Assembly: GCA_036419695.1 (NCBI GenBank)
Contig: CP143946.1
Coordinates: 3,218,001 to 3,282,000 of the forward strand
Direction: 5' to 3'
Origin: [Clostridium] symbiosum
Lineage (GTDB): Bacteria > Bacillota > Clostridia > Lachnospirales > Lachnospiraceae
DNA: 64,000 nt
Numbering within the stretch: the first letter of the stretch is position 1; the number at the start of each line of letters is the position of its first letter. The notes beneath the pieces were generated by a model that did not search any database, was not told where the DNA came from, and was given only the letters and a program-made list of their open reading frames with translations. Shown here in pieces: positions 42,769-52,367 of the stretch. Made by a program: the position numbers and the translations under genes.

Positions 42769-42824
42769 TTTCATTACCTCCTCAGTAGTATTGATTTTAT
42801 TATTTCTCTGTTCCCCCGGCCTCT

Positions 42825-43715
42825 TTAATCGCGATAGTACCGGCTCCATTGGCTTACCGCATTCTGTTCTTTTATTTCTTCCGGCGTCATATTCAGGAAA
42901 TTGAGATATCCTGACTTTAATTCCGAAAGGAAACGTCTCCATTCCGAGGGATCGACAAAGACCATTTCTTCTCCGTTCTTCTTCTTTTCGGCCTTCCTGT
43001 ATGTATCATTGTGAAACGGATGGTTTCCCAGCATAATATCCACCGGTTCATTCCAGACCTTTTCAATGGAAGAAAGGAAATCATCACGCAGGGAAAGCGG
43101 CAATCCCGCTTTTTTTAACCATTCTTCCGATACGGTCGAATAACCGGCCCCTCCGTAAATTCCAACGTTATAATCTTTCCCGTCATGCCTCAGGTTCCAG
43201 AAATGGGACATAACCCCTTTTGAGTGCCCGGGAGTGAGAACACATCGGATTTTTGTATTGCCAAGCTCAATCACATCACCATCCTCCAACTCCACATCGG
43301 GAGTAAAGCATTCATTAAACGGGCCTAAATCCTCATTCATAGATGCCATACGTTCGGGATTTTCCCGCATATCCTCCGCATCCACACGGCTGATAAATGC
43401 CCGGGCGCCGGTCATATGCCGGAGAGCCTCAACCGCTCCGAAATGATCGCTGTGTGCATGTGAAACAACAATATACTTCAAATCCTCCATCCTGAAATTC
43501 AAACGGCAGATGTTATGAATCAGCCCGGGCAGGCCGGACGCACATGGGGTATCCAGCAGCAGAAGCCCGTCACCCGTATCAATCAAATGCGAGGAACACC
43601 ACTTATTTCCCACAAAATACAGGTTCCCCAGTATATTAAAGGGAGCCATGTCAATAAGATACGGCCTTCTCTTCGCCTCTTCCGGCGGCATCATGTTGCC
43701 AAAACGATTAAACAT
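42825..43715 (-). CDS. Metallo-beta-lactamase-fold hydrolase
   Basis: This 296-residue protein has HAHSDHFGA (Zn site, about residue 85), TPGHSKGVMSHFW (second-site His) and GNHPFHND near the end, typical of the MBL fold, close in overall shape to subclass B3-like hydrolases. No signal peptide is visible, so it is probably a cytosolic hydrolase of thioesters, lactones or similar rather than a secreted lactamase. Start MFNRFGNMMPP at 43715 has AAGGAG 8 nt upstream. It shares an operon with the transporter and is divergent from a LysR gene. Confidence 0.85.
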   Translation of the reverse strand: MFNRFGNMMPPEEAKRRPYLIDMAPFNILGNLYFVGNKWCSSHLIDTGDGLLLLDTPCASGLPGLIHNICRLNFRMEDLKYIVVSHAHSDHFGAVEALRHMTGARAFISRVDAEDMRENPERMASMNEDLGPFNECFTPDVELEDGDVIELGNTKIRCVLTPGHSKGVMSHFWNLRHDGKDYNVGIYGGAGYSTVSEEWLKKAGLPLSLRDDFLSSIEKVWNEPVDIMLGNHPFHNDTYRKAEKKKNGEEMVFVDPSEWRRFLSELKSGYLNFLNMTPEEIKEQNAVSQWSRYYRD

Positions 43716-43879
43716 AATTACTTCTCCTTCCACACCAATACAATTGATTTTTGCGTCATAATCTTTTACAATTAAAACGTTACGATAATTATATAAATGT
43801 TAACCCATATAAACAATTCGATCTCATTCACAGCAGTATGACTTACAGGAATACTCACGTGACTTTATCAGGAGGCGCC

Positions 43880-44818
43880 GTGGAACTATATCAATTAAAA
43901 TATTTTCTGGAACTGGTAAAAACCGAACATGTCTCTGCTGCCGCCGATTTTTTGAACATTTCCCAGTCGGCGCTCAGTAAAAATATAACTTCTCTTGAAA
44001 ATGAGCTGAATCTCCAATTATTTGATCGGACCAAAAACCGTCTCAAATTAAATCATAATGGTCTTATTTTCGCAAAATATGCTGAAGAGGCACTTAATAC
44101 CCTCACCCTCGGTATCAATACGGCCAGAAGTATCTCTTATGAAACTTTGGGAATGATTCGTATCTACTGCTATGCATACGCTCCCATCATTACATCATGC
44201 GCAAACGCATATTCTTCCCTTAACCCTCTTATCGACTTCGATATCAGCCAGTCAAATATGCTGATAAACCAGAATCAAAGTGAAGATTTGGATTTTATCC
44301 TGTATTCCTCTTCCAATAACCATCCTATTGTGAATAAGGAACAATTCTGGGTATCTCAGCCGCTTTTTCAGGAAAATATGGTATTAATCGCATCCGAAAA
44401 CTGCAAAGAGTTTCCTTGCACGATAAAGAAAGATGCAGAGTTTGTTGATTTGGCTTATTTTGATAATACGCCTTTTGTTGTTATGTCCCAGTCCGATCTG
44501 TTTTTCAGCGATATCACCTATTCACTTTGCCAAAAAGCAGGTTTCATACCAAGAACCTTTTATCAGACCGATGATTTTCTCACAAAAATCAGTACGATCC
44601 GACACGGATTGGCGGTCTCCCTGATTCCGGAGTCCTGCCTTTCGGATGCCCTGGCCCTTTGCCCTGGCCTGAGACATTACAAATTGTCTGAACCGGGTAA
44701 ATCACGGACCGTCTATCTGATGAGGCATCGGAAAGCTTTGATGACGGAAGCTGCTATGGATTTCTGGAACTTTGTACTGGATTATTACCACCTGCCTGAA
44801 GATTCATCTGTCGATTAG
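43880..44818 (+). CDS. LysR family transcriptional regulator
   Basis: This 312-residue regulator starts at GTG 43880 (MELYQLKYFLELVKTEHVSA), with AGGAGG 4 nt upstream; 43 more open codons lack support. The winged helix spans residues 1-60 (AAADFLNISQSALSKNITSL, LNLQLFDR) and the effector domain about 90-300. It is divergent from the hydrolase/transporter operon, its probable target. The 164 bp between them is AT-rich (GATAATTATATAAA), with no single convincing LysR site. Confidence 0.9.
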   Translation: MELYQLKYFLELVKTEHVSAAADFLNISQSALSKNITSLENELNLQLFDRTKNRLKLNHNGLIFAKYAEEALNTLTLGINTARSISYETLGMIRIYCYAYAPIITSCANAYSSLNPLIDFDISQSNMLINQNQSEDLDFILYSSSNNHPIVNKEQFWVSQPLFQENMVLIASENCKEFPCTIKKDAEFVDLAYFDNTPFVVMSQSDLFFSDITYSLCQKAGFIPRTFYQTDDFLTKISTIRHGLAVSLIPESCLSDALALCPGLRHYKLSEPGKSRTVYLMRHRKALMTEAAMDFWNFVLDYYHLPEDSSVD

Positions 44819-44882
44819 TTGCAGTATCCCGCTTCCGGATAGTAATAATAGGAATCATATTTCATAAAAGGGGCTGCAAAAA

Positions 44883-44951
44883 ACTCCCAAACCGAAAAAA
44901 GTGCTGAATGTCTCACGACCTCAGTGCTTTTTTCGGTTTGGAAGTTTTTTT
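44883..44951. terminator. Strong bidirectional terminator
   Basis: ACTCCCAAACCGAAAAAAGT (from 44883) pairs with the stretch ending CGGTTTGGAAGT (44945) over about 25 nt including GTGCTGA/TCAGTGC, then eight T. It separates the LysR gene from the convergent PrpR-type gene. Confidence 0.9.
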
Positions 44952-45001
44952 ACATCCCCTTCATATGTTGTATACGAAACGAAACAACGGAATTTAAAAG
45001 C

Positions 45002-46960
45002 CTATCGCTCTTCCTTTATCCGATATTTCTTCATCTTTCTCCACAGCGTCGTCCTGCTGATATGAAGCAGCCCCGCCGCTTTCGTACAATTCCCGTCCGC
45101 CTCATGCAGGGCGGCCTTAATCCGGTCCTCTTCCCTGTTTTCGCGGCCTTCTTCATCCGACGTCCCTATGCTGCCCGAAGCCCGTTCCGGTGCATCCGCG
45201 GTTTCCAGGCATACCGTCTCCGAAAACGCGTTGCCAAACAGGGCCATTTTAACATCTCCCACGGAAATCTCGGTCTCTGTGGCAAAGATGGCAGCCCGCT
45301 CAATGATATTGGACAGCTCTCTTATATTTCCGTAATAGCGGTGTGTCTTCAATAGTTCCAGCGCACCGGGCGCAATCCCCGTGATCTCCCGCCCGTGCTT
45401 TTCCCCAAAGGTTTTTGCAAACTGCAGGGCCAGTGGCGCGATATCTTCCGCTCTCTCCTCCAGCAGGGGAAGCTGCAACGTCAAAACGCTTAGCCGGTAG
45501 TACAGATCCTTCCGGAAATTGCCCTTTTTCATCTCCTCCAGAAGATTCCGATTTGTCGCCGTGATAATCCTGACATCCACGGGAATGACGGAACTGCCTC
45601 CCAGGCGGACAATCTCACGCTCCTGGATGACCCTCAAAAGACGCGACTGAAGCGAAACCGCCATCTCGCCAATCTCATCTAAAAAGATTGTGCCTTTGTG
45701 CGCCATCTCAAAAATCCCGGCTTTTCCATTGGGACTGGCTCCCGTAAACGCTCCTTTTTCATAGCCGAACAGTTCACTTTCCAAAAGACTCTCCGGAAAG
45801 GCGGCGCAGTTGACTGCCACAAAGGGCTGGTTTCTCCTGCTGCTGGCATTGTGGATGCTCTGGGCAAATAGTTCTTTCCCCGTGCCGGAATCGCCGCAGA
45901 TCATCACCGTACTGTCCACTCCCGCATACATCATGGCCTGATGCTTGGCTTTTACAATTTCTTCGCTCTCGCCGATAATGTTCTGAAATGTATATTTTGC
46001 GGCATAGCCTTTTGTGGCCGAATGCCTGCGGATCTTATTCTCCACCGCCTGGATATCGTCCGAATCCTGGATATTTACGATGATTCCCTTGATTACGCCG
46101 TCCGTCACAATCGGCAGGCTGCTGACAGCCAGATAGTGGTTCCTGTACGCCACGAGGTAATTATAAAACCGTTTTCCCTGCATGGTTCCCGAAATGACGG
46201 CGGGGAACGGAAACAGTTCGATGCACTCCCTGCCAAGGACCTCTTCCTCCCGAAGTTCCCCTCCGAGTATTTTCAGCGCCACCTTATTAATATTTGTAAT
46301 AACGCCGTTCCTGTCCAGTGTCATCATTCCCTCGGAGGAGTTGTCAAGCAGCATGCTGATCGTGCGGTAACGGACCTCCTGGGCCAGCAGGAGTTTCAAA
46401 AGCCGCTGTGCGTCGTAAATCGCTTCTAACACGACATCCTCATTGCAGCCGAACAGCACACAGGGAATTCCCTTCTCAGCGGCCAGCTTCCGGATCGTCA
46501 CGCCTCCGACGATGGCGCTGATTCCTTTCTTCTTTAAACTGGCGATTTCCTCCCGCGCTTCCTTTATGTCCGCAACCTGGATGACGACCGTCTTTACCTT
46601 CCAGTAATAGTATTCTTTTTTAGCCGATTCAAGCATCACCTCGGAGAAAACAATCATGGCAATCTGTTCGCCGTACCGGGACGCCTCCTCGATGGCCGAG
46701 GCAAAATCAGAGAAAGCAAAACGCACGGCAACCATGGGAATGGCGACCTTCTTCTGGATGCGGTTCCAGACACCGCCCCTGGAAATAATAATTTTAGCTC
46801 CCCGCCTTACTTCCAAAGCCGCCACCTCTTCCACCTCCAATAATTCTGCCAGAATAACGCGGCAGTCCAACTGCCTCTCCTCCACCAGTTTTTTTGAAAG
46901 TTCAAAGGCAATGGGATTCGTCCATATCATTGATATCTGGGAATTATTGTTCCTGTCCAT
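45002..46960 (-). CDS. Sigma-54-dependent activator, PrpR type
   Basis: This 652-residue regulator starts at MDRNNNSQISMIW (GAGGAG 4 nt upstream). Residues 1-180 are a PrpR_N-like ligand domain. A PAS domain (about 200-300, LLDNSSEGMMTLDRNGVI) follows. The AAA+ domain has GDSGTGKELFAQ (Walker A), GAFTGA for sigma-54 contact, and GTIFLDEIGEM (Walker B). The C-terminal Fis-type HTH reads DGNCTKAAGLLHISRTTLWR. It lies 120 nt after the tricarboxylate transporter operon, whose promoter is of the -24/-12 type, and is its likely activator. Confidence 0.95.
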   Translation of the reverse strand: MDRNNNSQISMIWTNPIAFELSKKLVEERQLDCRVILAELLEVEEVAALEVRRGAKIIISRGGVWNRIQKKVAIPMVAVRFAFSDFASAIEEASRYGEQIAMIVFSEVMLESAKKEYYYWKVKTVVIQVADIKEAREEIASLKKKGISAIVGGVTIRKLAAEKGIPCVLFGCNEDVVLEAIYDAQRLLKLLLAQEVRYRTISMLLDNSSEGMMTLDRNGVITNINKVALKILGGELREEEVLGRECIELFPFPAVISGTMQGKRFYNYLVAYRNHYLAVSSLPIVTDGVIKGIIVNIQDSDDIQAVENKIRRHSATKGYAAKYTFQNIIGESEEIVKAKHQAMMYAGVDSTVMICGDSGTGKELFAQSIHNASSRRNQPFVAVNCAAFPESLLESELFGYEKGAFTGASPNGKAGIFEMAHKGTIFLDEIGEMAVSLQSRLLRVIQEREIVRLGGSSVIPVDVRIITATNRNLLEEMKKGNFRKDLYYRLSVLTLQLPLLEERAEDIAPLALQFAKTFGEKHGREITGIAPGALELLKTHRYYGNIRELSNIIERAAIFATETEISVGDVKMALFGNAFSETVCLETADAPERASGSIGTSDEEGRENREEDRIKAALHEADGNCTKAAGLLHISRTTLWRKMKKYRIKEER

Positions 46961-47080
46961 TTTTCTCCTCTTCTGCACACAGCCGTTCCTCACCGGTTCC
47001 ACCCGTTAAGACAAGTATAACATCCACCCGAATATCCGGCAACCGATTGGATTTTGATTTCCTGAAGAGGCGCTTTATTT

Positions 47081-48595
47081 TTATGAGCGGGACGCTTTTA
47101 TTTTGTCAAGAACCATCGGCAGGAATATTCCGATGATAATCAAAGCCGTAATAACCAGGCTGATTGGCCGGTGCAGATAGTAAGACAGCAGATCTCCCCT
47201 TGAAAGGTTGACCGCCTGGCGCAGTCCCTTCTCCGCCATGTGGCCCAGCAGAAAGCCCAGCACCATCGCAGCCGGAGGGAACTTTGCCAGTCTCATGAAG
47301 TAACCGATCAGGCCGAAAATAATCATTATATAGACATTGTACATATCGCTTGAGATTGCGTAGGAACCAACCACGGCCAGCACGACGATAATCGGGCAGA
47401 GAATATTGACCGGGACTTTTGTAATCCTGACGATGTAGCGGGCAATAAACAGGCCGATGATTCCCATCATGATATTGGCCAGCATAAAGCCAAAAATAAT
47501 TGCATAGGTCGTACCCGCCTTTTTTACAAACAGGTCGGCTCCGGGCTGCAGGCCGTGGATCATCAGTCCTCCCATCAGAACAGCAGCCGCGGCGCTTCCG
47601 GGTATTCCAAGAGTCATCATCGGGATACAGGCCCCGCCCGTAACGGCGTTATTTCCCGCTTCCGATGCGGCCACCCCTTCGTAAGAGCCCTTTCCGAATA
47701 ATTCCTTATTCTTTGATCTGTTTTTTGCCGTATTATATGCCATCCAGGAACCGATCTCACCTCCGGCTCCGGGCAGAATTCCGGCAAACACGCCAATCAC
47801 GGATGAACGCAGAATCGTGGGCAGCAGCTTTTTGTATTCCTTCCACGGCAGCAGCACCTTCCCGCTCATCTCAGCCACATCGGCCACATTGACGGTCTTC
47901 CCCTGGCTGCGGGCGTTTTCCAGCTGATCTAGCACCTGTGGGATTGAAAACAGGCCAATCAGCGCGGGAACCGTCGGGATTCCGCCTAACAGCGGCACGA
48001 TTCCGAAGGTATAGCGGGCATAGCCGGAGGAAGCGTCAATTCCAATACATCCCAGCACCAGGCCGAGGCAGCCGGCCAGGAGCCCCTTGACTAATGACTC
48101 CGAGGCCAGGCTTGCGATAACGCTGAGTCCCAGGCAGGCCAGCAGGAAATATTCCATGGAACCGAATTTAAGGGCCGCGGAGGCCAGCATGGAGGCCAGG
48201 AAGAGAAGCGCCACGGCGCTGATGGTCCCGCCAATCATGGAAGCGCTGATAGAAACGCCGAGAGCCTGCAGGCCCTTTCCCTGTTTCGTCAGCGGAAATC
48301 CATCCAGGGCGGTCGCCGCAGAGGACGGGGTGCCCGGCGTATGGATTAATATAGCGGTAATCGAGCCGCCGCAGATAGCCGAAGTGTAAATGGTCATCAG
48401 CATGGCTATGGCGGAAATCGGCGACAGTCCGTAGGTAAACGGAAGCATCAGGGCAATTCCCATTGTCGCGCTCAGCCCCGGCAGGGCGCCGATAAACATC
48501 CCTCCCACAACGCCCAGGAGAATGCAGAACATCGTCTCCAGTGTAAACAGGGACGCAAAGATCTCAGGGCCCGCATCTAAAAATGTCTGTAGCAA
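47081..48595 (-). CDS. tctA: Tripartite tricarboxylate transporter, large permease TctA
   Basis: This 504-residue protein has about twelve helices and the TctA signatures GALPGLSATMGIALMLPFTY, IYTSAICGGSITAILIHTPG and GIPGSAAAAVLMGGLMIHGL. It is the main channel for a carboxylate delivered by TctC, driven by an ion gradient. I take TTG at 48595 because GAGGAGG lies 8 nt upstream; a GTG at 48604 is in frame but directly touches the ribosome binding site. The TctB gene ends inside that site. Confidence 0.93.
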   Translation of the reverse strand: MLQTFLDAGPEIFASLFTLETMFCILLGVVGGMFIGALPGLSATMGIALMLPFTYGLSPISAIAMLMTIYTSAICGGSITAILIHTPGTPSSAATALDGFPLTKQGKGLQALGVSISASMIGGTISAVALLFLASMLASAALKFGSMEYFLLACLGLSVIASLASESLVKGLLAGCLGLVLGCIGIDASSGYARYTFGIVPLLGGIPTVPALIGLFSIPQVLDQLENARSQGKTVNVADVAEMSGKVLLPWKEYKKLLPTILRSSVIGVFAGILPGAGGEIGSWMAYNTAKNRSKNKELFGKGSYEGVAASEAGNNAVTGGACIPMMTLGIPGSAAAAVLMGGLMIHGLQPGADLFVKKAGTTYAIIFGFMLANIMMGIIGLFIARYIVRITKVPVNILCPIIVVLAVVGSYAISSDMYNVYIMIIFGLIGYFMRLAKFPPAAMVLGFLLGHMAEKGLRQAVNLSRGDLLSYYLHRPISLVITALIIIGIFLPMVLDKIKASRS

Positions 48596-48608
48596 AACAA
48601 TCACCTCC

Positions 48609-49067
48609 TCAAAACAGAATTCCCGCGGGCAGGCTGAGTTTTAACCCCATGCAAAACATCACATAGAGGAACAGATCCATCCCTGCCGTCACTCCCAACA
48701 GTATGAACGGTTTCCTGACCTTCAGAAAATACATGAATGCGGCCATAAAAACGGTAGTTGCCACAAAAAAGCCGATACTCCTGATTCCAATGATATAAAG
48801 CACCATAATGCAGTATGCCTTGCACGGCAGGATAAACTGTTTTAAAAAACCGGCCCCTTCCCGGAGTTCTCCTTTTTTTATCCGCTTTGACTGTTCAGCC
48901 ACGCCGCTTATCAGCAGCAGTACGGATAAAAGAAAGGTCACGGTCAGAAATAACTGGGGAAACATCTGGGCGGCTTCCGGAAACGCCAGCGATAAATACC
49001 AGAACCAGCCGCTGAAAAGTATCAGAAGCATCCCAATTACCACATCCAGTGTCAAATATTTTTTCAT
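48609..49067 (-). CDS. tctB: Tripartite tricarboxylate transporter, small permease TctB
   Basis: This 152-residue protein has four hydrophobic segments (LTLDVVIGMLLILFSGWFWY at the N-terminus, two in the middle, FILLGVTAGMDLFLYVMFC at the end), the layout of TctB. It assists TctA in the membrane. ATG 49067 (MKKYLTLD) has GGAGGAG upstream; eight further codons are open and rejected. It lies 60 nt after the TctC gene. Confidence 0.85.
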   Translation of the reverse strand: MKKYLTLDVVIGMLLILFSGWFWYLSLAFPEAAQMFPQLFLTVTFLLSVLLLISGVAEQSKRIKKGELREGAGFLKQFILPCKAYCIMVLYIIGIRSIGFFVATTVFMAAFMYFLKVRKPFILLGVTAGMDLFLYVMFCMGLKLSLPAGILF

Positions 49068-49127
49068 TTCACTCCTCCATTCCGGAAACAAACAGGAATC
49101 GTTAGTGTCCTCCGCTTTTTACGTCCC

Positions 49128-50237
49128 CTACTCATTGTATCCAAGCTGATCCGCATATTTTTCAACCATTTCTTTAACACCGGCTAAGTATGCGGCATAC
49201 TCTTCACTTCCCATAAAGTCCACCTCATATCCTCCGGCTTTCATGGTCGCCAGGTACTCCGGATCTTCCGACGCCTTTTTACAGGCATCCTCGAGAATTG
49301 CCTTCAGCTCTTCATCCATTCCGTTCGGCACGACGATGCCGCGCGAGGAACCCAGTACAACGTCAAACCCCTGCTCTTTTCCCGTTGGCACATCGGGAAG
49401 AATTTCCGATCGCTCCGATGCCAGAACGGCCAGTATCTTTGCGTTTCCATCCTCGAACATGGTAAAGGAATCGCCTACCTTGCCAAAATAAATATCTGTC
49501 TCGGCTCCCAGGAATCCAGCCTTGGAGGCCGATATACCGTCCGCGTAATTGATTCCTGTCATATTTGTAATTTTGCTCCAGCCCATGAACTCATACATCG
49601 CAATTTCATCGGCTCCGCCTCCCGAGGTCAGGCTGACTAAAAATTCCGTTTCCGAATTTTCCTTCAGACAGGCAACTAATTCTTCCAGATTGTCCACATC
49701 GTCAAACCGGCTGTCATCCGCCCGGACACAGATGGTGCAATAATCGGTAACACAGTTTACGAGAGGGGTATAATCATCCATCGTATACTGGATTTGAAGA
49801 GATTTATTTAAATAATTGCAGAATTGAGGCGTGGCCAGGGAGCCGATATTATAGCCGTCCGGCGCAGACTGGATTAAACGGATCCAGGCATTCCAGTTCT
49901 GCCCTCCCGTCACATTTTCAACCGTCACGGTTCCGTTTCCAGGCAGATACTTTTCTATGTAAGGGGAAATCATTCTGGCGCAGAGATCCAGTCCTCCTCC
50001 CGCACTGCCGGAACAGATGTAAGTAATATTTTTCGTTGGAAAATCTGCGTATTCCCCACCGGCTGAATCCGCCGCGGCTTTTTCCGGTTTACTTTCCGCC
50101 TGTTCCGCGTTCCCGGTTCCGGCTTCCGCCTGAGCGGTCTCCTTCGCCGGAGCTCCGGCACTGTTCCCGCCGCTGCATCCCGCCAGAACGCCCATCATCA
50201 TGCTGAGACATAAAACTGCTGCTAATCTTTTTTTCAT
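49128..50237 (-). CDS. tctC: Tripartite tricarboxylate transporter substrate-binding protein TctC
   Basis: This 369-residue lipoprotein (signal MKKRLAAVLCLSMMMGVLAG, lipobox LAGC) has the Bug/TctC fold: YADFPTKNITYICSGSAGGG near the start, then LVNCVTDYCTICVRADD, ASERSEILPDVPTGKEQGFD and VVPNGMDEELKAILEDA. It should bind a di- or tricarboxylate outside the cell. GGGAGG precedes the ATG, 12 nt after the dehydrogenase gene. The neighbouring enzymes suggest a branched, highly carboxylated C6-C7 acid as ligand. Confidence 0.92.
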   Translation of the reverse strand: MKKRLAAVLCLSMMMGVLAGCSGGNSAGAPAKETAQAEAGTGNAEQAESKPEKAAADSAGGEYADFPTKNITYICSGSAGGGLDLCARMISPYIEKYLPGNGTVTVENVTGGQNWNAWIRLIQSAPDGYNIGSLATPQFCNYLNKSLQIQYTMDDYTPLVNCVTDYCTICVRADDSRFDDVDNLEELVACLKENSETEFLVSLTSGGGADEIAMYEFMGWSKITNMTGINYADGISASKAGFLGAETDIYFGKVGDSFTMFEDGNAKILAVLASERSEILPDVPTGKEQGFDVVLGSSRGIVVPNGMDEELKAILEDACKKASEDPEYLATMKAGGYEVDFMGSEEYAAYLAGVKEMVEKYADQLGYNE

Positions 50238-50249
50238 TTGTTTTCCTCC

Positions 50250-51251
50250 CTATGCATTATATTTTGTAAAATACATCCCGTTTTGAAACTGTCCGGGCTC
50301 CGTGATCCTCCCTTCTTCCACCCCCGTCACATTCTCATAACAGCGTTCCACCATAGCCTGCAAAACCTCGTCCGTACTGGCTCCCATATGCGGTGTAATC
50401 ACGGTATTATCAAGGCTGAACAGAGGATTTTGGGCCGCAGACGCCGGTTTGTCCTCCTGCTCCAGCACATCCAGGGCAGCCCCTGCTATCGTCCCTTCCG
50501 CCAGTGCCTCATATAAATCCGCCTCATTGACCACACCGCCCCTGGCCGCATTGATAATCACGGCAGTTTTCTTCATCATTGCCATCGTTTCCCGGTTGAC
50601 CAGATACTTTGTCTCCGGTACCAGCGGGACATGGAGCGTAATTACATCCGAAGTGCGAAACAGTGTTTCCAGCTCCACATACTGAAGCGCTTCCCTCTCC
50701 TCCGTCTCAGGCGGAAGACGGCGCGCATCATAATACTGGACCCTTGCCCCAAATCCCCGCATCAGCCGGGCAACGGCTCTTCCTATATTGCCGATTCCGA
50801 CAATGCCGATGCACTTACCGCAGATCGTATGGCACTGGGGCAGATAAACCTCCTTGGACCAGATGCCTTTACTTAAATCCCGGTTCAGCGGGAGGATTCT
50901 TCTATATAAGGCGAGAAGCAGAGCCACCGTCATTTCGGAAACCTGTACCGCATTGATTCCTGCACAATTCATAAAGGGAATATTGTAACTGCCGATCTGC
51001 TTCATATCATACTGGTCAAATCCGGCCCCCCACTTCTGCATCAGCTTCAGGTTCCGTGCAGACTTAAGCAGTTCATCGCTCAACTCCACCCTGCCCCGCA
51101 GAAACAGATAGTCCGCATCTTTTGTCTCCTCAATCAGGACCTTCTGTTCCGGGACTCCCACAAATTTGAGGCTGTATCCCTCCGGACACAGCTCTTTAAA
51201 AAGCTCCACCGCCTTATCGTTGTAAATTCCCGCGACGACTATCTTTCTCAC
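50250..51251 (-). CDS. D-2-hydroxyacid dehydrogenase, NAD-dependent
   Basis: This 333-residue dehydrogenase has the dinucleotide motif GIVGIGNIGRAVARLMRGFG (about residues 150-170). Catalytic residues Arg (NAARGGVVNEADLYE), Glu (LDVLEQEDKP) and His (ITPHMGAST) are in the family order. It would interconvert a 2-oxo acid and a D-2-hydroxy acid. The GTG start overlaps the RraA-like stop by 4 nt. It lies between the RraA-like aldolase gene and the transporter genes, so reducing or oxidising an intermediate of that pathway is likely. Confidence 0.9.
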   Translation of the reverse strand: MRKIVVAGIYNDKAVELFKELCPEGYSLKFVGVPEQKVLIEETKDADYLFLRGRVELSDELLKSARNLKLMQKWGAGFDQYDMKQIGSYNIPFMNCAGINAVQVSEMTVALLLALYRRILPLNRDLSKGIWSKEVYLPQCHTICGKCIGIVGIGNIGRAVARLMRGFGARVQYYDARRLPPETEEREALQYVELETLFRTSDVITLHVPLVPETKYLVNRETMAMMKKTAVIINAARGGVVNEADLYEALAEGTIAGAALDVLEQEDKPASAAQNPLFSLDNTVITPHMGASTDEVLQAMVERCYENVTGVEEGRITEPGQFQNGMYFTKYNA

Positions 51252-51952
51252 CGCTCCCCCTCCTCTATGTAAAGAAAATCCGCCTGCTCCATCTTCCCCC
51301 GGTACAGTTCCTCGTGTTTTTCATAATTGACGCGGCCGGCCGTATAATCAGAGATGGTTTTTTCCTCCGATGCAAACTTTTTTCTAACCTCTTTAAGGAT
51401 TTCCGGGGCGTCTTCCGGCCGTATCACGACGATTCCATCCCGGTCACCCACTAAAATATCGCCGGGCCGTATCACCTGTCCGCCGACACAGACGGGGACA
51501 TTGATCTCACCGGGGCCGTTTTTATACGGTCCCTGGGGAGTGATTCCCTTACAGTAGACCGGAAAGTCCATATCCCGCACGGCGTCGCTGTCCCTCATGC
51601 ATCCCTCGACCACCACTCCGGCAAATCCTCTTGAAATACAATAGCGCATCATAATCTCACCGGCCAGGGCGCGCTCCATCCCTCCGCGTCCGTCCACCAC
51701 CAGCACATCGCCCGGTTTTGCGAGATCCATCGCCCGGTGAAACATCATGTTGTCTCCCGAAGGACATTTCACCGTAAAGGCCACGCCCAGAAGAGGGGCG
51801 TCATTCAACGGCTTTATCTCTGAGCTGGTACAGTAAAGCCGCTCCATCACATCACCAATGTTGCTGGAAGGAAATCCCCGGAACTGCTCCACCAGCTCCG
51901 GATCCGGCCTGTTTATATTTAAAAAAACCCTGCGCCCTACATGATTACCCAT
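51248..51952 (-). CDS. RraA family protein, probable 4-carboxy-4-hydroxy-2-oxoadipate-type aldolase
   Basis: This 234-residue protein (start MGNHVGRRVFLNINRP, AAGGAG upstream) has the RraA fold with SNIGDVMER, VDGRGGMERALAGEIMM and VGDRDGIVVI, the metal and pyruvate site of the enzyme members. True RraA regulators are shorter; the operon context with a GalB-like protein favours a class II aldolase acting on 4-carboxy-4-hydroxy-2-oxoadipate or a similar oxo acid, giving pyruvate and oxaloacetate. Decarboxylation of oxaloacetate is a known side reaction of the family. Confidence 0.85.
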   Translation of the reverse strand: MGNHVGRRVFLNINRPDPELVEQFRGFPSSNIGDVMERLYCTSSEIKPLNDAPLLGVAFTVKCPSGDNMMFHRAMDLAKPGDVLVVDGRGGMERALAGEIMMRYCISRGFAGVVVEGCMRDSDAVRDMDFPVYCKGITPQGPYKNGPGEINVPVCVGGQVIRPGDILVGDRDGIVVIRPEDAPEILKEVRKKFASEEKTISDYTAGRVNYEKHEELYRGKMEQADFLYIEEGER

Positions 51953-52001
51953 ACTTTTATTCTCCTTTTCTGTATACAAATCCGACCGTACTAAAATAAT
52001 A

Positions 52002-52355
52002 TTAATCGGTCAGCTGCCACGTCAGCCCGTTGCCGTCCGAAAAACTGCTGACGGTCCGCCCGGTATCTGCTATCTTCTTTTTTTCACTCTTAAACTCAAT
52101 CCCCTTCGCTTTCAGGCACTCCACATCATCGTTCTCCCCTTCACTCTTAAAAGCGATATGGTGGATACCGGTAAATGCGCCGTCCTGCACTTTATGTATC
52201 TCAAAAACCACCTGATTTTCCCCGGGAAGCGCCATTTCCACCGAGTTTCTCTGCGGCATGCTGCGCTTCACCGCCAGACCCAGTTTTTCAAACATGGCTA
52301 TCGTTTCATCAAACTCCGTTACCCTGAGATCAATATGGTCCACTTTAACTAACAT
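52002..52355 (-). CDS. VOC family (glyoxalase-like) protein
   Basis: This 117-residue protein has one vicinal-oxygen-chelate domain with VDHIDLRVTEFDETIAMFEK at the N-terminus, HHIAFKSEGEND in the middle and a C-terminal strand SSFSDGNGLTWQLTD. Metal ligands are likely His4-area, His in HHIAF and a C-terminal acidic residue. It could be an epimerase, lyase or dioxygenase-like enzyme; the anaerobic setting disfavours the last. TAAGGAGG precedes the ATG. It lies second in the operon. Confidence 0.8.
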   Translation of the reverse strand: MLVKVDHIDLRVTEFDETIAMFEKLGLAVKRSMPQRNSVEMALPGENQVVFEIHKVQDGAFTGIHHIAFKSEGENDDVECLKAKGIEFKSEKKKIADTGRTVSSFSDGNGLTWQLTD

Positions 52356-52367
52356 AGATTTACCTCC

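Noticed and set aside
42825..43715. Secreted beta-lactamase conferring resistance
   Set aside because: No signal peptide, and the operon partner is a carboxylate transporter; the MBL fold alone does not show lactamase activity.
43716..43879. LysR operator between the MBL-fold gene and the LysR gene
   Set aside because: The region is AT-rich with several weak T-N11-A matches; none stands out enough to report.
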